Counted from the first letter of the stretch, positions 42,863-51,720 are shown. The stretch is 64,000 nt of DNA from Nilaparvata lugens (GCF_014356525.2 NC_052518.1:101366767-101430766); one strand, 5' to 3'. Notes: generated from the letters alone by a model not told the origin. Program-made: numbers and translations.

Positions 42863-44075
42863 TGAAATACTGGATGTGGAGACAGACCTTCAGTTTTATA
42901 ATGATATTACTAAATTCCAATTTCACACTCATACAGTTTATTCGGGACAGGAAATAAAAAACTCTGACGAGGCACGTATTGGCATAAATTCTTTAGATGT
43001 CTATTCTTTACCTTGTAAATCATTCATATTGATTGAGGGAACAGTTAACTGTACAAAACCGGGAAAAGACCCAGCCGATACACCAGTTGCAGCAGGCTAT
43101 AAATTAAGCAGTAACGTAATCGGTAACCTTTTTGACGAAATACGATATGAATTAGCAGGTCAGCAAATTTCTAAATCAAGATTGATTGGATTAACATCCA
43201 CAATTAAAGCTATATTGGTGAAAAATACTCTCGATAAAAACACATATCACTTGGCTGGTTTTGACAGAGCAGGATATGAGCTAGCAGATAATACATTCAC
43301 TTTCTGTGTTCCGCTGAAATTAATCCTCCCGTTTTTTGAAGATTTTCAAAGAATAATTTTAAATTTGAAACAGGAACTCGTCTTATTGAGGTCACCGACA
43401 GATCTAAATTGTGTTGAGTCTCAAAGCGGAACAAACGTTAGTGTGAAAATTACAAAACTGCAATGGCGCATGCCCTACATAACTTTAGAAGATCATGTAA
43501 GACTGAAATTTTTGAGACTGCTCGATGCTGACACTCCACTGAAATTAGGTTTCCGCCATTGGGAAATTTGTGAATTACCAAATTTGCAAAATTCACTTAA
43601 CCATTCTTGGGCGGTTCGTACCACATCGAGTTTTGATAGTCCAAAATATGTTATAATTGCATTTCAAACTGATCGTAAGAATAAAATAAATAAATCAATA
43701 TCTAATTTCGATAGCTGCGGTATTTACAATGTTAAAGTATATTTGAACAGTGAGTATTATCCATATGAAAATCTGCTAGGTAAGAAGGAGGTTTTATACC
43801 GCATGTTCTTGGATTTCGCACCCTCGTATTATAATCATTCAATCAATAGTGAACTCGGAACAGAAATCGATTTTAAAACATTTTGTGATTCAACACCACT
43901 GATTGTTGTAGATTGTTCACACCAACCAAGTCATTTGAAATCATCGACAGATGTTCGTATTGAAATGGAATTTAAAAGTGCAGTACCTGCAAATACTTCC
44001 GCTTATTGCGTTTTAATTAGCGATCGTGTGATGGAATATACACCTCTCACGAGTATGGTGAAAGAAGTTCAGTAA
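42834..44075 (+). CDS. Double-jelly-roll major capsid-like protein
   Basis: A complete 413-codon frame without stops. It resembles the double-jelly-roll (DJR) capsid-like family that is widespread in hemipteran genomes and related to Polinton/adintovirus major capsid proteins. Recognisable blocks are ILIEGTV (~residue 65), NLFDEIRYELAGQQI (~97-111), FTFCVPLKLILPFFEDF (~155-171), ITKLQWRMPYITL (~207-219), SWAVRTTSSF and YVIIAFQTDRKN (~258-282), NVKVYLNSEYYPYENL (~299-314) and the closing SDRVMEYTPL. Length fits the family. The Gly-rich start MLGGGAA was chosen as the first ATG of the frame. Such proteins form trimeric capsomers of icosahedral virions. That this frame is intact while the PLA2-like domain is not suggests recent insertion or retained function. 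Confidence 0.85.
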   Translation: MLGGGAAAISEILDVETDLQFYNDITKFQFHTHTVYSGQEIKNSDEARIGINSLDVYSLPCKSFILIEGTVNCTKPGKDPADTPVAAGYKLSSNVIGNLFDEIRYELAGQQISKSRLIGLTSTIKAILVKNTLDKNTYHLAGFDRAGYELADNTFTFCVPLKLILPFFEDFQRIILNLKQELVLLRSPTDLNCVESQSGTNVSVKITKLQWRMPYITLEDHVRLKFLRLLDADTPLKLGFRHWEICELPNLQNSLNHSWAVRTTSSFDSPKYVIIAFQTDRKNKINKSISNFDSCGIYNVKVYLNSEYYPYENLLGKKEVLYRMFLDFAPSYYNHSINSELGTEIDFKTFCDSTPLIVVDCSHQPSHLKSSTDVRIEMEFKSAVPANTSAYCVLISDRVMEYTPLTSMVKEVQ

Positions 44076-44099
44076 TTTGTTGATAGAGTGCATCACTGC

Positions 44100-44165
44100 A
44101 GGTTATATAAGGTGTGTACTGCAACAAATGTAAGCCATTATCAGTTTCACCTTTGAACAGTCAAC
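44100..44165 (+). promoter_or_regulatory. TATA box and initiator before the 300-aa gene
   Basis: TATATAA at 44104-44110 and TCAGTT at 44141-44146 lie upstream of the ATG at 44166. The spacing is slightly longer than the insect optimum. This suggests the downstream gene has its own RNA polymerase II promoter. Confidence 0.5.
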
Positions 44166-45068
44166 ATGTCCTATTCTTTGTGTTCTGATATTTTGGATAA
44201 GCCGCAAACTCGCTCTATTGGTATTCAGTGCGATCTTGATAGTTTCTATTATGAAGCAAGCTGCAGTACGCCGAAGCCGCTGGAGGTGGAGGAGGAGGAG
44301 GGGAGAGACGCAGGATTACCGAAGCCGCTGCAGGTGGGGGAAGACAAAGGAGGATTTGAGGAACCCCCCGCCGCGCTCGCCGCCCCCGCCGCCGCCGCTG
44401 AGGGGAGAGACAAAGCCTACGAAGAGAAAGAAGGTCAAGCGACTGCTAAAATTGCTACAGTTGATCTTCACTGGTTTAAACAAGATTGTAATCAAATTAT
44501 TGTGAAAGAACTTGCCATAATTGATCAGTTTAATAATTATATTGTGTTCCATTTCAAATCGCCATTTGCAAAGTCAGAATTGAGTGCAAAATTGTATAAC
44601 GATGCAACATGGTTAGAACGTCACTATCATAAAATAAAATGGGAAGATGGAGATTTAGAATACAATGAGTCATTAATTCGTGATTACCTTGCAGCTTATG
44701 AGAAAATTTTCACAAAAGGAACTGAGAAAGCAAAGTTTTTAAGAAGATTGCATAGCAACGTACAATGCATACCAGAGGATTTTCCAAAACCTGATTTCAG
44801 CTTTTTCACTAGTTCATGGTGTTATGCTGCATGCAACATTCATAAAAATAATCCACATTCTCGGTGTGCCTTATTCTCCGCCCAGCATTATAATTCTTTG
44901 TTGTTTAAAAATATGTATCAAACAAATAATTTCTTGTGCGAAAACAATCGAATGCAAAGTATGAAAATGGCTCCGATGTACACAATTCACAGAAAAGAAA
45001 CTTTGCTCGTTATGGATTCTTCTACAACGGAAAGGATCTACAGTGTGTTTATTGCCAGCATGCATTGA
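44166..45068 (+). CDS. Nuclease-like protein of unknown function, 3' end frameshifted
   Basis: A 300-codon frame. Residues ~40-90 are an acidic and Ala/Pro-rich low-complexity region. Residues ~95-230 form a compact domain (IIVKELAIIDQFNNYIVFHF, WLERHYHKIKWEDGD, FTKGTEKAKFLRRLH) resembling an uncharacterised family common in insect virus-like elements, possibly an RNase H-fold exonuclease relative (inference; I cannot point to a complete catalytic set). A Cys/His-containing segment follows (CYAACNIH...CALF). The last ~30 residues (after MYTIHRKE) look out of frame: the adjacent frame continues with a BIR-like motif (44936-45157). Confidence 0.6.
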   Translation: MSYSLCSDILDKPQTRSIGIQCDLDSFYYEASCSTPKPLEVEEEEGRDAGLPKPLQVGEDKGGFEEPPAALAAPAAAAEGRDKAYEEKEGQATAKIATVDLHWFKQDCNQIIVKELAIIDQFNNYIVFHFKSPFAKSELSAKLYNDATWLERHYHKIKWEDGDLEYNESLIRDYLAAYEKIFTKGTEKAKFLRRLHSNVQCIPEDFPKPDFSFFTSSWCYAACNIHKNNPHSRCALFSAQHYNSLLFKNMYQTNNFLCENNRMQSMKMAPMYTIHRKETLLVMDSSTTERIYSVFIASMH

Positions 45069-45157
45069 GACTGCATAAAGCGCGTACATGTTGTCTATCG
45101 TCAATTGATGAAGAAAGACCGCTTAATTACTCTATAATAGTTCCTGCCTACACCTAG
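44936..45157 (+). pseudogene. BIR-like zinc motif in the shifted frame
   Basis: From about 44990 this frame reads NFARYGFFYNG, then CVYC, then histidines and cysteines (HKARTCC). The aromatic GFFY.G..D.V.C..C signature is that of baculovirus-IAP-repeat (BIR) domains, which bind caspases or their regulators. The upstream part of a BIR (NNRMQSMKMAP) is in the frame of 44166-45068, so a frameshift near 44985-44995 splits it. The C-terminal half is shorter than a standard BIR (the C-to-H spacing is reduced), so folding is doubtful. Confidence 0.45.
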
Positions 45158-45179
45158 TTTTCTTCATTCGTTCAACATC

Positions 45180-45455
45180 ATGGATCCGAGAAAGTGGTTG
45201 GCTCCTGACAACGAATTGGAAGTGAGGTTAAAAAACTGTATTGATTGGTACGATGAGTGTGAAAGTGCAATTAGGAAATCAACTCCTGAAAATTATAGTT
45301 TGGCGAAGCAATTGAAAGACATTTTTCTAAGCACGGTGAATTTAAATGATATAAGAGACTATCTATGTTATTATCGTCCTCATAATTTATGTATAGATAA
45401 GCTAATTAGAATTGAAGATGAAGTTATGTGTTGTTGTAGTGAAATGTGTAAATAA
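45180..45455 (+). CDS. 91-aa hypothetical protein
   Basis: Begins MDPRKWLAPDNELEVR and is predicted mostly helical, with a cysteine cluster at the end (EVMCCCSEMCK). The stop overlaps a canonical AATAAA (45451-45456), suggesting compact viral-style 3' ends. I recognise no domain. Confidence 0.5.
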   Translation: MDPRKWLAPDNELEVRLKNCIDWYDECESAIRKSTPENYSLAKQLKDIFLSTVNLNDIRDYLCYYRPHNLCIDKLIRIEDEVMCCCSEMCK

Positions 45456-45522
45456 ACGTTTTCTGCCTTCAAACGATTTTTCATTCCGATATCCCATTCA
45501 CGTTTTTTAGTTTAGTTGCTGC

Positions 45523-45660
45523 TTAGAGCTAGAGCAGACACCACGTGTGTGGTAATCTTTAGTGCGCGTGTGCCTATAACACGTGCATCTCATTAATTTA
45601 GAGCTAGAGCAGACAGCACGTGTGGGGTAATCTTTAGTGCACGTGCATATCATCAATTTA
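45523..45660. promoter_or_regulatory. Duplicated ~70-bp block with four CACGTG E-boxes
   Basis: TTAGAGCTAGAGCAGACA starts two imperfect copies (45523-45597 and 45598-45660). Each has two CACGTG palindromes, four in about 130 bp, directly upstream of the 104-aa frame. CACGTG is the core site of bHLH factors. Whether any binds here is inference. Confidence 0.5.
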
Positions 45661-45703
45661 GAATTCTTTCCCCCTCATTCGACTCGCATCAAACATCTGC
45701 AAG

Positions 45704-46018
45704 ATGCAGTGTTATGGTTTTTCAAAATTCAAAAAATTATCTCGTCTCTTGATGTCAATTTCATTTAATGAATTTGATTCAATTGCGAAGAATATTAAAT
45801 TTTCAACAGGATGTCAAGATGTTGATTTACCGTTAACAAAAACAGAAAATGTACACTTTTCGATTCTATCTGAGATTTTCGAACTGCTCAATATTCTAGA
45901 CAGCGGTCATCTACATTATGATTGTACAAATGATTCGCCATTATCTGTTGTTAAAAATTCCGATGAACTTTGGAAATGCTTGTACGATATTGCAGATAAA
46001 AAATGTAAAAGAACGTAG
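45704..46018 (+). CDS. 104-aa hypothetical, possibly death-effector-like
   Basis: A helical protein: FKKLSRLLMSISFNEFDSIA at the start and ILSEIFELLNILDSGHL in the middle give a helix pattern reminiscent of death effector domains (LL..IS..EF... and ..IFELL...). That is a weak resemblance by eye. If right, together with the BIR-like motif upstream it would form an anti-apoptotic accessory module. Otherwise unknown. Confidence 0.4.
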   Translation: MQCYGFSKFKKLSRLLMSISFNEFDSIAKNIKFSTGCQDVDLPLTKTENVHFSILSEIFELLNILDSGHLHYDCTNDSPLSVVKNSDELWKCLYDIADKKCKRT

Positions 46019-46880
46019 AGATTTATAGCATTAGATGAGAGAGAATTTCTCAATTCAATTAGATATAGAGAGAGTCATTGACCTCACTTTAATATGGATT
46101 CACTTTAATCTGTCACCAAGGGAATTTTTCCCTCTCATCTATACTGGGAGAGAATTTCTCAATTGATTCTTATCTCCTTTCGGAAAGGGTGGAGGAAAGA
46201 GATGACATGAGTAAAAGAAGGAGATCTCTATCTCTATCATAGTAGAGCGAAATGGATTCACTTCAATTTGTCACCAAAGGAATTTTTCCCTCTCAAGAGA
46301 TTTTTTCCCCCACATCTTTAGAATTCACCTCAATCTGTCACCATAGCATCAGATGTAGAAATATGAATTCACTTCAATTTGACAGTAGACAGAGAGGGAA
46401 TTTTTCCTCCTAAAAGGGAAATTTTTTTTCCCTCACCTGGAGAGAGAGAGAGATATCTCCCTCTCTCTCTCTATCCCCCTCACCTCCACTGGACAGGGGG
46501 AAGGGGAAATCTATTTTTAGAAAGAGAGAGAAAGATATATCTCCCTCTCACTCTCTCCCCCTCACCTCCACTGGACAGGGGGAAGGGGATTTAGAAAGAG
46601 AGAGAAAGATATATCTCCCTCTCACTCACTCCCCCTCACCTCCACTGGACAGGGGGAAGGGGAAATCTATTTTTAGAACACCCCCCGCCCTACGGGCGGG
46701 GGAAGGGGAGGAGGGATGGACGAGGGGGGAGAGGGGGGAGGGGGATCTCGAGCAAAAAAGTGGCTTCAATATCCCAAATATACTCTACTCACGCAATTAA
46801 TCTCCCAATTCTACTTCAACTAATTTCATCGGTTTCTTCTTCAAACTAGATCAAAATTAATGATAATATAACGAGAACTT
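46019..46880. repeat. Low-complexity and tandem repeat block
   Basis: The motif GGAATTTTTCCCTCTC with ATTCACTTCAATTTGTCACC recurs at 46080-46380. It is followed by about three copies of a ~75-100-bp unit (TCCCCCTCACCTCCACTGGA, CAGGGGGAAGGGGA, GAGAGAAAGATATATCTCCC) at 46440-46676 and a GC hairpin CCCCGCCCTACGGGCGGGG near 46682-46700. The 71-codon frame within it is repeat-derived. Confidence 0.8.
46325..46375 (+). repeat. 51-bp direct repeat partner of 41433-41483
   Basis: AGATGTAGAAATATGAATTC plus ACTTC and the preceding CACCTCAATCTG...TAGCATC match 41433-41483 with few differences. The two copies bracket the capsid cassette. A partial third copy (TAGCATTAGATG) is at 46025. Confidence 0.75.
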
Positions 46881-47735
46881 GACAATTTGTCCCTCTGAAT
46901 GGAAAACAGATCCATTCAGAGGACCGAAGCTCGCACACCGTTACATGTTTTCCCGGTTACGTCTCAATTCGAACTGCGGCCTATTCACTGAAAATTATTC
47001 CCCCTCCACGAGCGTTGAGCATAATTTCCAGTGGAAAAGCCAAAGCTGCAAAAAGGTCAATGGTCGCACAATTCCCAAATACAGTAACTTTTTCGGCAAG
47101 AAATTAAAACTGCATTTGAAAAATGCACGAAAATTGCTTTAATTTCGACAACTAAGCAACAAGTTAGCAAATTCAAACAGGACAGAGTCAATTCTCACAA
47201 TAAAAACACAGGGTTCAACATACAGTAAAAATCAAAGTTCATACAGTTCAAAAACCTGAAAAATAATGTAAGATACACAAGAACAACTACAATAATCTGT
47301 AATAGTGTTAATATTGAGTGGGTATTATTGTAAATTGTTTTTTTTGTGCGTCTTATTTTCCAGGTTTTTGAACTGGAATGAACTTTGATTCGTACTTTCA
47401 GATTTTAGTGTGAGAATATTTGACCATGTTTATTGAATGTGCTAGCTTGTTGCCTAGTTGTCGAAGTTCAAGCAATTTTCGTGAATTTTTCAAATACAGT
47501 TTCAATCTCATGTCGAAGAAGCCACTATATTTGGAAATTGTACGAGCATTGACCTTTTTGCAGCTTTGGCTTTTCCACTGGAAGTTATGCTCAACGCTCG
47601 TGGTGGGGAATAATTTTCAGTGAATAGGCCGCAGTTCGAATTGAGACGTAACCGGGAAAACATGTAACGGTGTGCGTGCCTCGGTCCTCTGAATGGGTCT
47701 GTTGCCCATCAAGAGGGACAAATTGAAAAGTTTTC
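46880..47735. mobile_element. Long foldback element, ~400-bp arms
   Basis: GACAATTTGTCCCTCTGAAT...CCGGTTACGTCTCAATTCGA...GAAAAGCCAAAGCTGCAAAA on the left is mirrored on the right by TTTTTGCAGCTTTGGCTTTT...TCGAATTGAGACGTAACCGG...GAGGGACAAATTG. Homology continues to near the centre (CAGGTTTTTGAACTG / CAGTTCAAAAACCTG). It is inserted within the virus-like element and carries no gene. Confidence 0.88.
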
Positions 47736-48116
47736 CATTATCAGTACTTTTGTTGTAGTTTGTATAGTAATCTAAAATTGATAGAATCAGTAGATGTAAA
47801 TTTAAGAGGTTAATTGTGTGCGTGAATTTAAGTTGAGTGTAGTGAGTTTCATTAGGTCTGAGTTTATTGAGTTTTGGATTAAGCGTTCTCAAAAGTAAAA
47901 TTTGAAATTGTTGAAATGGTGAGTGCCAAACTGTTGTTTTTATTTAGCTCGAAATTTAGTACATAGAATGACCGAGGCCCGAATTTAGTTGCAGCAAGTT
48001 AGCAGGTTCCCAAAATGTATAGATTGAAATTGAATATACCTTCTTTTTCTATAAATCAGTTACTGAGTAACTCAGTTTTAAAATTTGACACGATTTCTAT
48101 TGATTCTTTGATGAGT
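47736..48116. other. Right interior of the virus-like element, no gene seen
   Basis: No open frame with protein character. Old coding sequence cannot be excluded. Confidence 0.4.
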
Positions 48117-48329
48117 TCAATAAACCTGAGGTTGAATTTTAAAAGTATTTTTCATTGAAGTTCCTGGCTCGTAGTGCATTTGGATGAACGAATTCACTAA
48201 AAGCTCCCAACCAATCAAAAATTCAAATACCGGTAGATGATGTGATAGCAGTAGACTTTAGCAAATATTATATAAGAGAAGAAACACCCCCCTCCGTTCA
48301 CAAATCAATATCCCACTAAATTTCACACT
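48117..48329 (-). repeat. Right terminal inverted repeat
   Basis: Reverse complement of the left TIR (see 38609-38904). It keeps about 20 bp (TTTAGTGGGATATTGATTTG) next to the tip that the left copy has lost. Confidence 0.85.
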
Positions 48330-48400
48330 ATTACAATTGACAAAAGGATAGCAACACCAATGTTGATCAAATACTGTCATATAACTTGGACCTCACTACA
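48330..48400. repeat. Right half of the MITE split by the virus-like element
   Basis: GACAAAAGGATAGCAACACC AATGTTGATC and ATAACTTGGACCTCACTACA are the normal right part of the common MITE. Its left part ends at 38608. Confidence 0.8.
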
Positions 48401-48764
48401 TAAACGTTTGTCGTATCAATTCTTTATTGCTTTCGCACTAAAATGCAAACATGAAAGTCATGAGGTCTTTGCGAAAGGTCGTTATTGTTCTGAATTTGAA
48501 TCCGAATTCCGGTTAACTGAAGCTGATAACTGTCGACTACTGTCTATTATTAGTGTTTTGTTGGGGTGAGAGTGTAAGAACAGCACAATATGAGAGACTA
48601 CCAGCGTCACATAGCTTCACTAAAAACAACTAATATGACTATCGACTTGAGTTAACAGTGATATTTGCAATATAAATGCCCTATTTCATATCTTCATATC
48701 CCATCATTTCCCTATGAACACAGATCCACCATAGGAGTCCCGAAATTGATAGAGATGCAACTAA

Positions 48765-49300
48765 TCCCATTATAAAGTTTGATGGTTTATGTACGTGTCT
48801 CAATTACAAATGAGCACACGTTCTCAGAAGTGAGAACGCCCTTTCCTATCTATTACAACACCCGTATTGTATCGATAGCATCGATGTTCGAATATCGATG
48901 TCCGAGGATCGATGTCCTAATATCGATGTCTTATTATCGATAATTGATGCATATTATGAAGTTTGATGATTTATGTATGCGTCTGAATTCCAAATCAGTG
49001 AGAAAATTCTCTCAAGTGTCCTTTGGTATCTATTACAACACTCGTATCGTATCTATAGTATTGATGTTCGAATATCGATGTCCGAGGATCGATGTCCTAA
49101 TATCGATGTTTTATTATCGATAATTGATGCATAATTATGAAGTTCGATGGTTTATTTACGTGACCCAATCAAGTCAGCACACGTTCTCACAAATGTCCTT
49201 TCTTATCTATTACAACACTCTAATCGTATAAATAGTATTGATGCTCGAATATCGATGTCCGAGGATCGGTGTCCTAATATCGATGTCTCATTATGAAACA
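48765..49300 (+). repeat. ~180-bp tandem repeats rich in ATCGAT, 3 copies
   Basis: TCCGAGGATCGATGTCC occurs at 48901 and 49081, and as TCCGAGGATCGGTGTCC at 49258. Each unit holds several ATCGAT words and ATTATCGATAATTGATGC (the last copy is partly lost). TATCGATA-like words resemble the DRE site of insects. Confidence 0.88.
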
Positions 49301-50343
49301 ATTAGTAGATTGAATTGAAAGTAGAATCTAGTGACTAACAACTAGTCATGTGTTTCAGCTATACAAATAACTAGTAGTTCTGTAAACAGTGGACCTCGCG
49401 CAGTTAAAAACTACAGCCTCCATCAGAGTGAATTATGTCCTGTCCTGACGTGTCGGCGAGATATCGGTGTGTAAACAACTAATGGCTGTTTCAAATGTTG
49501 TATCGCCGATAATTGTTATCATTTGAATGCTAATAATTTGTTGTAAACAACTATTCTACTACAGTATCATCAAAAGCTTACCGAGTTGAAAGCAGAGAAA
49601 AGTCGGGAGAAAATACTATGCTACTTCAAGTTATCAATTGTATGCCTCACTGCATGCAATTAATAGTCCACACAACAGCTGTTTTTTCATTAAGTTACAT
49701 TGAGATATTGAATTGCATGCATCATTGTATGCAATTTATAATCCACTCGACAGCTGATTTATGATGAATAATTCTTTAGTCTGATTTTTACTGTAATATT
49801 GGTGTAAGAAGGAGGCTCCTTATCCCTTTTATATTATCCTTGAAATGCAAAATTTCATAAAAACCTTGTATCTACGTCGACGCGCAATTTGAAAAGGAAC
49901 ATACCTGTCAAATTTCATAGAAATCTATCACCGTGTTTCGCCGTAAATGCGCAACATATAAATACTTAAACATTTAAACATAAAGAGAAATGCTAAAACC
50001 GTCGAGTTAAATCTTAGACCTCACTTTGCTCGGTCAAATATATACAGCTGACTAGAATCCAACCATTTTCTTGAAAATCACTTAGAACTAGCAATGGCTA
50101 GGTTTTATTCAATAGACCTGATACATCTTCATAGAAACCTCATTTATGACAATATAATACGTCATATTATTGTGATACAAAGTCTACGTAAGATGAAAGC
50201 CAAATTGAATAGCATTTATAATGTGAATTATTACAGTTGTTAATACTATCAATCTCTGCATATAACTATAAAACTAAATCAATCTATTCATATTTTCAAC
50301 ATAGGCCTACCTTTCATTCAAGAAATTCGATATCCCGGGATAT
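49301..50343. other. Unassigned DNA with a dispersed-repeat segment
   Basis: 49840-50040 (CGTCGACGCGCAATTTGAAA, CACCGTGTTTCGCCGTAAAT, AACCGTCGAGTTAAATCTTA) has the look of a dispersed insect repeat. The rest, including the paired GCATGCAATTTAT / TCACTGCATGCAATTAAT words at 49620-49760, shows no gene. Confidence 0.4.
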
Positions 50344-51186
50344 CTGATCATCATCATCATCATTATTGGCACTACAGCCCATGTAGAGCCTTCTTAGCCT
50401 TCACAACCACATCCTTCCATCCCTCCCCACATTCTGCTGTTCTTCTCCATCTTCTCACATCCAGTCTTCGCAAATCCTCTTCCACATCGTCAACCCACCG
50501 CTTTCTTGGTCGTCCTTGTAATCTTCTTCCTCCGAGTTTGCCTTCCAGCACCATCTTTGACACCCTCCCTTCCGGCATTCTGTGCACATGACCAGCCCAT
50601 CTCAGCCTCATACTTTTCACAACAGATAAAATACTCGTCTCCTCGAACAACTTTCCAGTTCCTCGTTTTTTCTTATCCTCCATATTTCATTTTCCTTGAT
50701 TGCTCCAAAAATTCTTCTTAAAATCCTTCTTTCCCATCGCTGAAGCAGACCTTCTTCTCTTGTAGTCAATGTCCAAGCTTCGGCTCCATATGTCACTATT
50801 GGTCTTAAAACTGTTGTGTAAATTTTTATTTTGCCTTTTTTTGACACATTCTTGGACTTCAGGATATTCTGCAGGGCGAAGTACACCCTATTTCTGGACA
50901 TTATCCTAGCATCCACTTCTTCTGCTACATTATTCTCTTCCGTTATTAGGGTGCCTAAATACTTGAATGATTTCACTTTCTCAAAGGTTCTACCTGATAA
51001 CTGTATCTGTGTTCCATCATTCACTGGCCTCCTGGACATAACCATCACTTTGGTTTTCTGCATATTTATTTCCAGGCCTACTTCTCTTGCCTCATATTCC
51101 AGCTTTTCATAGATCTCTGTCAGCTCCCTCCTGTTTCTTGCTAGTATGGTATCTGATAGAATAAACCCGAGAAATGAACGTCCCAT
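50344..51186 (-). mobile_element. 5'-truncated RTE-type LINE
   Basis: The 3' end on the minus strand is a (GAT)n tail (50348-50366), typical of RTE elements, directly after the reverse transcriptase frame without a long UTR. The upstream edge is truncated near 51180, within the RT catalytic region. Confidence 0.85.
50372..51186 (-). pseudogene. RTE-type reverse transcriptase C-terminal part, frameshifted
   Basis: The first frame (50617-51186) has SDTILARNRRELTEIYEKLE (just after the catalytic block, whose aspartates are lost at the truncation), LEINMQKTKVMVMSR, FKYLGTLI, VLRPIVTYGAEAWTLT and RWERRILRRIFG. After a frameshift near 50650 the second frame (50372-50683) continues with MRLRWAGHVHRMPEGR and QGRPRKRWVDDVEEDL. 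This order is characteristic of RTE-clade elements. Confidence 0.88.
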
Positions 51187-51595
51187 TTCAATCTATTCAA
51201 TCAATATCAATGATTTCCATGAAAATTATGAAATATTTTTCATTCATAGAGCGAATGTATCTTCTCATGATCCACCAATAGACTCTCATGATTGAGATGA
51301 AGTATTTTGCTAGTCCATTATTGTGGAAAATATTTTATTTATAAGCTATTATCCAGTGTGGTTCGAACTTCTAGTATGGTAAATACCGTAACACACATGG
51401 TTTTATTATCATGTGTTTAAAAATATTATACATTGAAATAACAAAATTGACTAAAATAGACAGTTCGTTTTTGGAACGAACTCAAATAAATAAGTTGTTT
51501 TGGGAAAGTTTAAGTAATTGTTAAGAAATAAACAGAAATTTATTGAAGTGTGATGGAAAATCTTATTCTAGGATAATAAGATTTCCTATATGATT
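51187..51595. other. No recognisable feature
   Basis: AT-rich DNA without features. Confidence 0.35.
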
Positions 51596-51720
51596 AACAA
51601 ACGATTCTGAAACAGTACGGAGATGGAAAAGGATAGCGCTATCTGCTTTGTAGAATGATAGACAAGGATAGCAACACCAATATTAATCAAGTGCTGCTAT
51701 TATAACGAGAATTACACTAT
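51596..51720. repeat. MITE right-end fragment
   Basis: GGATAGCGCTATCTGCTTTG, GACAAGGATAGCAACACCAA and TATAACGAGAATTACACTAT are the right part of the common MITE. Confidence 0.65.

Larger units (their letters stand above)
38609..48329 (+). mobile_element. Polinton/Maverick-like virus-derived element
   Basis: Both tips read AGTGT inward (AGTGTAAACGGAGG at 38609; reverse complement of ...ACACT ending 48329), followed by homologous inverted repeats. Outside, the two halves of a single common MITE abut the tips, so the insertion point is well defined. Between them all recognisable genes lie on the plus strand: a possible OB-fold protein, PLA2-like and penton-like domains, a double-jelly-roll capsid protein, a nuclease-like protein, a BIR-like motif and small unknowns. 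5'-AG termini and TIRs of a few hundred bp are known for Polintons. Length is 9.7 kb, of which at least 2.2 kb is later insertion (38913-40187, 46880-47735) and 100 bases are gap. No polymerase, integrase, ATPase or protease is visible. A clean 6-bp target duplication is not seen. Confidence 0.8.

Noticed and set aside
44218..44552. Alternative frames within the 300-aa gene
   Set aside because: Low-complexity Arg/Gly-rich shadows of the GC-rich acidic/Ala-Pro region of the plus-strand gene.
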